This document shows, in pieces, positions 53,560-64,000 of a stretch of DNA of 64,000 bases. The stretch's first letter is position 1; every line of letters starts with the position of its first letter. The translations under genes were made by a program, and so were the position numbers. The notes under the pieces are model-generated. The model did no database searches, was not told where the DNA came from, and worked only from the letters and a program-made list of their open reading frames with translations. This DNA is from Symsagittifera roscoffensis (taxonomy: Eukaryota; Xenacoelomorpha; Acoela; Convolutidae), in contig NC_087071.1 of assembly GCF_963678635.1 (NCBI RefSeq), positions 6,153,624 to 6,217,623 on the forward strand, written 5' to 3'.

Positions 53560-56500
53560 TCCGTTCTAAATTTCTTTTTTTTAATGTTTACTATGGCTGT
53601 GTCATATTGAAGTCCCAGGTGCAATGATATAAAAACCGTCTTTTGCTCTAGGGTAGATGTTTTGTATCAAAAGCGAACTTTGGGTGTCGACTTTGATTTT
53701 TCAACCCTTTGGTTTATGTATTGCAGTGAGGAGGGATTGATGGTACATCATCAATTTAATTCTACGACAGCGTAATTAGTACTTAAAGTTTTCAATTACC
53801 CAGATGAGGACCGGTAGCACTACTTCAGTTATTGATTTTATTTAATCGTATGTATTAAGAAGACACATCAGGGTGAGACATTAGGGAGTGTTTCAAGGTC
53901 CCTCATATGTTTTGGGTGAACCGTTTGTTTCTTTGAGCGTCCAATTTCTGAACATTGTTCTGTTGATTGGCTCGTTCAAGTTGTTTACCTCTTAAGGGTC
54001 TGACTCGTCGCTTGCAACTTTTGTTTTCTTTCACTTACCAAATGGTCTTCTGGGTTGCTTAATTTTGGCCCCGTGTAGAGGCAGTAAGCTTAGGGTTAGA
54101 ACAAAATTTTTTTTTAAATTTCCTGCTTTTTGACTCATTTTATTCAAACTGGATCACTTTATTACGCCAGAAAAAGACATTTCAGAGGCGGTGTAAGATT
54201 CCATTCCTTTTGCCTCACTGTTTTTGCTTAATGAGATATGTTTTTTCTTTTACACATTGTTGTTGCAGCCATTGCGCTGTATTTAGTCGCTCAAGATTGG
54301 TTTCATTGATCTCGTATTAGCTATAAATACCGTTTTTCCCAGTCTGGTGTGTAGTGATCATTCTTGTTTCGATATGGTGTTTTATATCAGTTTCTGCTTT
54401 TTTACTTCTATCCGTAATTTGCAGCTTCGCTGAAGTTATTTATTAGTTGCATCATCTGGTTGGGTTAGTTCCCACCCTTGGATCCCCCCCCCCCGCATCC
54501 AGTTTCAAGCGTTAATGATCGAGTATAGTATAATTTTAGTACCAGTCTTACAAGATGAGAGAAAAAACTGATTTTATTTATTTAATAATCGATTATAAGC
54601 TCTCTTTTTGAAATCAAATATAATCAATAATAAAACATTTTTTTGTAATTTTTTTAAAAAAAATTCCGTATCAATTTTTTATTAATCAGAAAGGGAAAAG
54701 TAACAAAATAGCTTATTTATAGGTATCTCACCAGAGATAAAAAATTGACGAGGTTTTGAACTTAAAAATATAAACTAGAAAGGAACTAATTTTCCCTCTG
54801 TTTTTATGGCTGGAATCGGTGACAACTGGGTTGTAAACACCCAAGGCGTAACACACATGAGAAAGGAACCTGAAATCATTACCAGAAAAAGAAAAAGAAT
54901 AAAATAACCCAGGTCAGTTTTGACCGGAACGAGATCATAATAAACTACAGGACAGTCTTTTGATGATTATTTTTGGGCCCAGCTTTGAATCAACTTTGAA
55001 GTTGTTTGATAAGCATTTAGAGAAGTATATTCAAAACAGAATAAAAATATATATTTTTTTCTTTGCGCTTATTTTTGATCCCTCTTGTTCATTGAAATCA
55101 AACATGCTGTCTCAAATAACGGCTTAGTTATTAACTTTTACACAGGAATATGCGTGCGTTGTTTTACAGAGTGATGGTTGAATTTCTGAAATCAACTATA
55201 TTTGTTTGAGCCCTTCATTATTTTTTGAAAATTTTGAGAATTGTTTGAAATGATGCAAAAAAATCAAACACTTAACTGGTAACACAGGAAAAGAAAGAAA
55301 CGTTGAATGACTTTTTAATCACGTTTAGCGTGCGTGAAAACAGGTCTAAAGCTTCTTCAACAATCATTTAAAGCCTGAAATCTTGCAAAACTTGATCGAA
55401 GAGAGTTTGAGATCAAATTCAGGTTTTCGTTTTCATCTAGCTCACTGACGATCCAAACGGATTTGTCCATTTGGCTCAAATGTGGCATCTTTTAATTCGA
55501 AACGCAAAACATTCAGCTGTTTTCTTCTAACGAAGTCGTGGTTATTTAAGTGCCGAAATCCACCAAAATTTATGAAAAATCTAGTTTAAAATTTTTTTAT
55601 AACTGAAACCGTTAAATTTTTTTTGATTGACCGTCCATTTTGTCGGCTCTTGTAAAGTATTTTGTTGGCTCAACATGAAAGAATTATTCAAAGAGATGGT
55701 TTATATCATCAATCTCATCCCGAATCGGATTTCCTCCCAATCTTATTGTCTTTTTTCATAGAAATTGCTAAATGAGCCCAGTTTTCAGGAAAAAGAGCTA
55801 AGTGAGCCCAATTTTAAGCAGATTGGTCCCAATTTTTGGTCCGAGTTTTTTCAGTAAGAGACTTAAAAGGCCCAACTTTTAGCAAAAGGAACTGAATGAT
55901 CCCAACCTTAATCAAATTGGTCGCAATTTTTAATTCCTTTTTTCCAGTATTCCGGTACTGAATAATCCCATTTATTCAAAAAAGACTACCTCTGCACAAA
56001 TTGTTTAGCTTATTTGGCTCTTTTCGTTTCCTACGATTAGATTAAATCGACCAAAATAAACAGTAATATTTTTTTTGGAATTTCAACTTTTTTAAATCAA
56101 GCAATGGTCACGTCATACATAAACAAGCCATATAAAAGAAATAGGAGTTTCGAGACTGCTCAAAAAAATATCTAGCAAAACGATCTGGATAGTCTTCAAA
56201 TTTTGAGTATCCAGGACAAATTTTTGCTTATAAAGAAAATTGGAAGGTTTTTGAGTACAAAATTTTTTTTGCAATAATATCTTTTGGGCAATTATAAAAC
56301 ATATTTTTGGGGCTGTACTTCTTTTATACCTTTTCAAGTTTTCATTTTTTTGTGTCAGATATTGACCTTGTGATTTTGCTTTATGTTCGCTATTTGATAT
56401 CGATTTGATCTTAACAAAAACTTCTTTTTTATCAAGATTGGTCAATATGGACTCATATGTGTTTGAAGATCAGTTTTTTGAGGTTATTGGGTAGTTCAGA

Positions 56501-58203
56501 TTAGCACTGGTTATTTTGAGACACTGTTTTGATTCTTTCGATTTGTTAATCATAATTAAGAATATTTGATTTGCAATCAAGGCGTTGGAAAACAGTTAAG
56601 AAGTTCACAAGGCTCAGGTGAAACTAGAACAAAAAAAAGATCCTTAGATATCTCTTTTAACTTGCTAGTAGCTTTAGTCATGGGTCCATTGGCATTTGCA
56701 AGCACAATTTTAAATGTTGAAGAATGCAAAAAAGAAATGGAAGTCTGTGCAATTTTACGATTTGAGATTAAGCGTAATGAAGTTATTTTATTTTTATTTT
56801 TGGTCGGTTGTTTATAATGCAAGTATTCTTATAGATTTTGAAAATAATCGTTTTAACCTCTCGTATTGACTGTACCTGGTTGATTGATTTCGTTTGTTCA
56901 AGATCTGCCGTTTGATTGAAGAACAATTGAAATATTCTTGCTTTGTGGCGAAAAAGTGAACGTTTTTAGACAGCGATTTTTGAAGGCCCTCTCTATTCAT
57001 GCCTCAAATACTCCTCATCATGAAAGGACCAAAGGCGCAAACCTCATCATGAAAGGACAAAAGGCGCAGTATCTCTCTCCGCAATTTAAGTAAATTGCGC
57101 ACAAAAAAAATTACAAAACGTTTGCAGGTTCTTGATTGGATAAAGGCTCTCAAATGAATGCCATTACGATGCGAGAATTTTTCGTTATTTTCACACAACA
57201 ATCCTGAAATTCTCCTGAGTTGTTCAAAAATCCGAATCGAAAATGTTGTAACTCAAAAGAGGATGTCGTTAGGAAAACCGTAACCCGCCATGAACCAGTT
57301 TGCGACTTGGATCCAAAAACATATTGCATTCGAAAATTTTATGTAGAGTTTTTGACTATTTGTAACATGGTTTCAGCCTGGCTATCTTTCAGAATGCTCT
57401 CATATTCGGATGTTTTTTTGTTTTCTCAAGAATTTTACAGAAATGAATTACCTCATTTCATAGGTTTTCAAAATTATTGCAGTGAAAATTGATCTGTGTT
57501 CCTCGGATGGTTTAAGTGACCCTCTTTCGGAATCCTCGGTAAATTGATCTGACAATTGAACCCGGCTCCAGTAAACCCGGGTCATGTGTTTCGGTGTCTT
57601 TCGGCTTCTTGGGGCGTCCGTTTGTTGTAATTGAGTTAATTTCTTTAAGTTTGACAAAAAACGTAAACGGGTTCAAATTGATTTCGTTTATTTGAAAAAT
57701 TGTCCAATGGTTACTATCGCCTACATTTTTGATAACAAATAATAGCACTTACAATGAAAAAAAATCTGGAAAAATTGATTGCTCAAAACCAAAAGTACCT
57801 AAAATTTTTCCTGAAACAACCATGGGTTGATAAATTAGACTTTATTCCCAAATTTCACAATAAAATTTACAAAAAAACTTAGGCAATGAGTGCAGCTATG
57901 AACCAGTATCTTATACTTTTTGTAAGTTGCTAAAGTCAATAGCGCCTTACAACTTTAAAATTAGTTAAATTTCAAACAATTGTTCACGCGCAATAACACT
58001 GAAATATATTTTAAATTGAGAAATTGCTGTTTTTCTTAAATTTCTTTAGAAAAAAAAACAAAATTAATGAACATAAAAGGCATTATAAGCAGCCATGCTG
58101 TTTTGCTTTTTTACGAAAAAAGCACACTACTAGACTCATATACAATTGTCGAATCATTCCTCCGAAACGGCTTTTTTTTGGGGGGGGGGGGAAGAGGTTG
58201 ATG
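53560..58203. other. AT-rich intergenic DNA with small repeats
   Basis: A unit of about 97 bp is repeated imperfectly twice around 55765-55960 (shared piece ATTGGTCCCAATTTTT). A 29-bp unit is duplicated at 57013-57070. A C-run lies at about 54484-54494 and a G-run at about 58180-58191. No supported gene. Confidence 0.4.
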
Positions 58204-58320
58204 TTAATCAATAATTAAACGTTGGTCGCAATCATATAATGTATTATTTGCTAATATAGTTCGCAATTCTTCACTAGATATCATAGGTAACAATTCATTA
58301 TTGGTTTTGGGAATGGACAC
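58204..58320 (-). pseudogene. Cdc25-like exon fragment (tentative)
   Basis: The minus-strand reading PMISSEELRTILANN, then RLIID before a stop, resembles the start of the Cdc25 phosphatase catalytic (rhodanese) domain. There the same kind of helix is followed by IIDCR and later by the catalytic Cys. Here the frame stops directly after IID, and no continuation or good donor is visible. If the match is real it is a truncated exon or pseudogene; chance is quite possible. Confidence 0.2.
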
Positions 58321-58594
58321 CCCTATGAAGAATAAACTCAACGGTAATATGAATTTTGAACCTAGTAATGAACCTACCCCTCTTGCCAATGAGGGAAATC
58401 TAAAGAAATGCCCAAAGAGCTGTTTTCTAACATGTCTTGAAGACTTTCGACAATTCCTTAGTTTTTTTTTGTATATCGCCGCCAAAATTATAGTTCGCAT
58501 TCATTCAAAAAAGTTCCAGAAAACTTTTATAAGTTTAGGAGTTTCGGTTTATTGGTACAACTCAAGAAGGTTTCGTTACATTCAATTTTCATAA

Positions 58595-60269
58595 AATGTA
58601 GTGCAGCAAAATGGTACAGTTTTAGTGCGCTTTCAGTTCATAAAAGCTCAAAACCAGTATAAGAGCGATTTTTTTAACTCATCTTAGTCCGCTACTAATT
58701 ATTTACAATTATAAAAGAAGAAGAGGACTTTCTGATAAGATGAATTTTGAATTTCTGATAAGATGAATTCTGATAAGATGAATTTCGAATAAAACCTTTT
58801 GCTTTTTGAAAAACTGTTAAGATGATTCCAAAAAAATTCTATCTAAAGTGTAGACTATGTGAAAAAGTATCAAGTTTTTGATGAAAATCCTGGTAAAGTT
58901 ATCATTTCAAATACAGATCATTTAATTTAATTTATAACAACAGTAAGACGTAATTTTCTTTTTCATTTAAAACTCATCTCATTAAAATAACGGGAAAATT
59001 AAAGCGGTCATTATACTTTTTCAATAAAAAAATAACGCTTTGTTATTGTCGCACGAAATTGCGATTTTAACAATAAGAGAAAGTATAGAACAAAACCAAA
59101 ACTTTTTATGAGCGGGCAAGCATCAATACCACGCAGTGTCTTCTTTTAATTTTTCAGCAGAATTTTTATATACAAAATTTCAAATCAAATCAAGAAGATC
59201 CACTAAGTTCCTTGAATTTCCATTACTATTTGATTGCGTCTTTTTTTCTGCTTTTTTCGACCCAACCAATATCACTGACCGCCGGGTGAAGTGGTTTTTT
59301 GCAGCTAGGACAGAACGCCCCCAAACAAATATCTTGACTTGGTCACCAAATATTTCATTCACTAAAATTGCTTGCCCTTGAAATGTATACATGAAACTGA
59401 TAAAATTGCGCGCAACCATTGTCAGATTAAGGATTAAATTATTTTCATTTTTTTTAAGGATTACACAAAACTTTTTTTAGCTACGGCAAAACCTCAAACC
59501 TGCTCCTCTAAGTTTTCCATATCATGTTTTTTGTCCGACAGTTAATAAAAAAGCTATTCAATTATTTTTTTGTGTGAATTTTTGTCTTTATTCAGCATCA
59601 AATTCAAATTGGAGATTAGAAAAATTGTCTAAGCAAAAATTCTATGCGAAATTCAGAAAATTGAAAGTTTCGTTTCAATTTTTAATTTATAAACAATTTC
59701 GTCGAATTTAAAACTTTTTAAAAGAATTTAAAACTTTTTAATACAATTCTTAAATTTCGACTACGAGATCAATTACTTTGTACAAATATTGTTAATGAAA
59801 CCGATAGAGCAGCAATAATCCGTTTTTTTTGTCTAATTTTTCTCTTTTCTCTCAAATTGTTGACACTGAACTTGTTTAAAATGAAGATCTGATGTTTGCT
59901 CAGTTTTCTATCTGTTTTTAAGATAGAAAATAGAGTGAATTAAAAACCATGTATGACAAATTATTTCGATTTGCAGAAAATGACCCGAGAAGTTCTCAGT
60001 CAATGTAATCGAAGATTGGAAAAAATTATAGCTCCGACCGCCACCGATATACCGAGTTATGAACCGATTTACAATAACTTGCTATACGGTTTAAAATAAG
60101 AGAAGGCAATTTTTTTCGAAAAATTGGCGGCAAACTTTGAAACACTCATTGAAAGACACACAGGTTCAGAAAACTCCGGTTATCAGATCTTTTTTTTTTA
60201 CTTAAGCGTAGTTTTATTTTTCCATGTGTTTTATCTATGAAGCATCTATATTGATCGCAAATGGCGTGA
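58595..60269. other. AT-rich intergenic DNA before the satellite
   Basis: TCTGATAAGATGAATT is repeated three times near 58731-58785. A minus-strand frame at 59180-59419 looks mildly protein-like (NEIFGDQVKIFVWGRSVLAA) but matches nothing I know. Confidence 0.35.
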
Positions 60270-63200
60270 TAAATTAATAATTCTACGTGGACAAAAACAG
60301 CCAGTCAATTATGAGAGTTTTATGCAAGTCACAAAGCTAAAAAATGAAGTCACGTTCTGGTCTTTTTGATTATTAGCTTTGGACAAAAGCAGCCAGTAAA
60401 ATATGGGATATTTCAATCAGCCAAGCGTGGGAGCTGAGCTAGGAGAAAACTTGCGAGCTAGAGTAAAAACTATTTGATCAAAACTTGCATTCCATTAGAT
60501 TCCATCAGAGATAACGATTTCTGTTTGGGTTGATGGATTCTGCTAAGCTTAGTTTTAAACAAAAAAATGCAGTCTGCAAAGACAAGAAAAAACATTGAGT
60601 TTGTACGCAAACAATTGTAACATGTGGACAAAAACAGCCATTCAATTATGGGAGTTTCAAGTTAGCCGGGATCGGAGATCGAACTCCGAGAAATCATGCA
60701 ATTTTTTAGGCAAAGTAATGGGACAAAAACTGCAGTAAATGATGCGTCAGCAGAGAAAATTACGAGTTTAAAGATTGATTTTTCTTTGCTCCGCAGCTGG
60801 ATTTGATCAATGTTATGCAATCCACAAAGCTAAAAAATGAAGTTAATTTTTGACTATTTAATTGTTAGCTTTGGACAAAAGGAGCCAGTAATTTATGGGA
60901 TATTTCAATCAGCCAAGCATCGGAGCTGAGCTATGAGAAAACTTGCGAGCTAAAAAAATTTTTTTGATCAAAACTTTCATTCCAGTAGATTTCACCGAGG
61001 AAAAGATTTTTTTTTGGATTAATGGAGACTAGTAAGCGCCGTTTCAAACAAAAAAAATGCAGTCAGCAAAATTCAGAAAATATATTGAGGTCGTACCCAA
61101 TCAATTGTTAAATGTGGACAAAAAAGCCAGTCAATTATGGGACTTTCAATTTAGCCAACTACCGGAGCTCGATTTCAGAAGAATCAGTCAAACTACAAGG
61201 CAAATTATTTGGAAAAAAAACTGCATTAAATTAGGTGTCATCAGATAGAAATAGGAATTTTAGATTGATGGACTCTTTTAAGCTTCGTAGCTGGATTCAA
61301 ACAAAAATAGGCAACCATCAAAAACAAGAAATGAAGTTATGAGCTGAGTTTGCACACAACTGATTATTAGATGTGGACAAAAACAGCCAATCATTTATGA
61401 GAGTTTCAATTTAGCCAAGCATCGGAGCTCGATTTGAGAGAAATCAAGCAAGCTACAGGGCAAATTACTTGAACAAAAATTGCTTTAAATTAGAGGTCAC
61501 AAAAATGGATTATTTGAATATTGGATTCTTATAAACTTCAAAGCTGGATTTTGAAAAATATGCAACCTTCAAAACTAAGAATGAAGGTAATTGTTAAGTT
61601 TGCAAGAGTTAAGTTTGCTCGCAGTTGACTGTTAGATGTGGACAAAAACAGCCAGTCAATTATGGGCATTTCAAGTTAGCCGGCATCGGAGATCGATTTC
61701 GGAGAAAACAGGCAATCTACATGGCGAAATACTTGAACAAAAAGTGCAATACATTAGATGTCATCAGACAGAAATATGATTTTTGGAAAGATGGATTCTT
61801 CTAAGCTTCGTAGCTGGATTCAAACAAAAGTATGCAACAAACAAAACTAAGAAACGAAGTTAAGAGTTAATTTTGCACCCATTCAATTGTAAGCTGTGGA
61901 CAAAAAGGGCCAGTCTATTTGGGACAAATTCAAAATAGCCGAGCATCGCTTGAGTTCACAGAAATCAAGCAAGCAAAAACTAAATTAGTTGTCAGCAAAA
62001 AAAAAATTCTGGTTTCATGAGCTTTGCTTAATGTCGTTTCAAAGAATTATGCAGTCTGCAATATAAAAAAAGAAATGGCTGGGTTAGTAGCTGGACTAAA
62101 GCAAAAAATGCAACTAAAAAAAACTAAAAAAAAATAAGAGTTAGGTTTGCACCCATTAAATTGTTAGCTGTTGACAAAAACAGCCAGTCAACTATGGGCA
62201 TTTCAAGTTAGCCGGCATCGGAGATCGATTTCGGAGAAAACAGGCAATCTACATGGCAAAATACTTGAACAAAAAGTGCAATACATTAGATGTCATCAGA
62301 TAGAAATATGATTTTTGGATTGATGGATTCTTCTAAGCTTCGTAGCTGGATCCAAACAAAAATATGCAACAAACAAAACTAAGAAACGAAGTTAAAAGTT
62401 AGTTGGTTTTGCACCCATTCAATTGTAAGCTGTGGAAAAAACAGCCAGTCTATTTGGGAGAAATTCAAAATAGCCGAGTATCGCTTGAGTTCACAGAAAT
62501 CAAGCAAGCAAAAACTAAATTAGTTGTCAGCAAAAAAAGAGTTTCTGGTTTCATGAGCTTTGCTTAATGTCGTTTCAAAGATTTATGCAGTCTGCAATAA
62601 AAAAAAAAAGAAATGGCTGGGTTAGTAGCTGGACTAAATCAAAAAATGCAACTTACAAAACTAAGAAAGAATTTAAGAGTTAGAATTGCACCCATTCAAT
62701 TGTTAGCTGTGGACAAAAACAGCCACTCAACTATGGACATTTCAGGTTAGCCGGCATCGGAGATCGATTTCGGAGAAAACAGGCAATCTACATGGCGAAA
62801 TACTTGAACAAAAAGTGCAATACATTAGATGTCATCAGATAGAAATATGATTTTTGGAAAGATGGATTCTTCTAAGCTTCGTAGCTGGATTCAAACAAAA
62901 GTATGCAACAAACAAAACTAAGAAACGAAGTTAAGAGTTAGTTTTGCACCCATTCAATTGTAAGCTGTGGACAAAAACAGCCAGTCTATTTGGGAGACTT
63001 TCAAAATAGCCGAGCATCGCTTGAGTTCACAGAAATCAAGCAAAAAAAAACTAAATTAGTTGTCAGCAAAAAAGATTTTCTGATTTCATGAGCTTTGCTT
63101 AATGTCTTTTCAAAAAATTATGCAGTCTGCAATTTAAAAAAAAAAGAAATGGCTGGGTTAGTAGCTGGACTAAAGCAAAAAATGCAACTAAAAAAACTAA

Positions 63201-64000
63201 AAAAGAAATTAAGAGTTAGGTTTGCACCCATTAAATTGTTAGCTGTTGACAAAAACAGCCAGTCAACTATGGGCATTTCAAGTTAGCCGGCATCGGAGAT
63301 CGATTTTGGAGAAAACAGGCAATCTACATGGCGAAAAACTTGAACAAAAAGTGCAATGATTAGATGTCATCAGATAGAAATATGATTTTTGGATTGATGG
63401 ATTGTTCTAAGCTTCGTAGCTGGATCCAAACAAAAATATACAACAAACAAAACTATGAAACGAAGTTAAGAGTTAGTTTTGCACCCATTCAAGTGTAAGC
63501 TGTGGACAAAAACAGCCAGTCTATTTGGGAGACTTTCAAAATAGCCGAGCATCGCTTGAGTTCACAGAAATCAAGCAAAAAAAAACTAAATTAGTTGTCA
63601 GCAAAAAAGAGTTTCTGATTTCATGAGCTTTGCTTAATGTCGTTTCAAAGAATAATGCAGTCTGCAATATAAAAAAAAAGAAATGGCTGGGTTAGTAGCT
63701 GGACTAAAACAAAAAATGCAACTTACAAAACTAAGAAAGAATATAAGAGTTAGAATTGCACCCATTCAATTGTTAGCGGTGGACAAAAACAGCCAGTCAA
63801 CTATGGTAGATTCAGTTTAGCCAAGCATCGGAGATCGATTTCAGAGAAATCATGCAACCTATAAGGCAAATTTTCTGGAAAAAAATTAACAATGTGTCAG
63901 CAGAGAAAAATACGAGGTTAAGATTAACGAAGTTAAAAAAAGCAAAAAAAATGAAGTTAAAATTTTAACCACTTAGTGTTCAGCTGTGGACAAAAGCAGT
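60270..64000. repeat. Satellite array, about 260-bp monomers in dimers and tetramers
   Basis: The landmark GTGGACAAAAACAGCCAGTC recurs at about 60382, 60625, 60873, 61115, 61373, 61638, 61897, 62171, 62432, 62711, 62968, 63246, 63503, 63779 and 63987. Spacing is 242-265 bp at first, then alternates between about 257-261 and 274-279 bp. From 61638 two monomer types alternate (one with 'cagtcaactatgggc', one with 'cagtctatttggga'). The array runs off the right edge of the window. Confidence 0.92.

Noticed and set aside
63095-63286. 63-codon frame in the satellite array
   Set aside because: Product of the tandem monomer sequence, not a gene.

Overview
The window is AT-rich invertebrate nuclear DNA made up mostly of mobile elements. 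The visible introns have T-rich 3' splice sites (T-runs ending in CAG or TTTAG) and the host exons are short. This suits a nematode or similar small invertebrate, but I cannot name the species. No tRNA, rRNA or CRISPR array was seen.

Layout. (1) 1-15993, minus strand: copy A of a very large Gypsy-type LTR retroelement, running off the left edge of the window. By comparison with copy C it should be about 18.9 kb long. In element order it carries a 410-bp LTR, a primer-binding site, a 77-codon leader ORF (ORF0), a basic 155-aa ORF1, an uninterrupted 2731-aa Gag-Pro-RT-RNaseH-IN polyprotein, two tiny overlapping membrane-protein ORFs (ORF3 76 aa, ORF4 62 aa), a 378-codon open frame without any ATG (ORF5), an 872-aa Env-like glycoprotein and a proline/serine/threonine-rich ORF7 of about 600 aa. 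(2) 17549-23804, plus strand: copy B, a different and smaller Gypsy element with identical 216-bp LTRs and a TGTC target-site duplication, but a broken pol. (3) 25511-39738, plus strand: copy C, a second copy of the giant element, head-to-head with A and complete with both LTRs and a CAAA duplication. It has lost 4386 bp of protease, RT, RNase H and integrase by an exactly in-frame deletion. It also has a broken env and a replaced leader. (4) Host gene remains: copy C sits inside an intron of a minus-strand gene for a probable type II membrane protein (exons 40142-40286 and 24870-25286, phases compatible). A plus-strand terminal exon lies at 40815-41210, a signal-peptide-like first exon at 43619-43679 (minus) and a possible first exon at 41848. 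(5) 44-60 kb: mostly featureless AT-rich DNA with a decayed non-LTR retrotransposon (minus, 48.0-50.8 kb) that is split by a 1.1-kb palindromic DNA transposon. (6) About 60270-64000: a satellite array of about 260-bp monomers arranged in higher-order dimers and tetramers.

The most interesting system is the giant element. It has the gene content of a complex retrovirus: overlapping accessory ORFs joined by ATGA stop/start overlaps, viroporin-like small proteins, an ATG-less frame conserved between two diverged copies, and a strong intron signal just after the last stop codon. Copy C keeps most accessory ORFs open while lacking all enzymes, so it looks like a defective derivative that could only move with helper enzymes.
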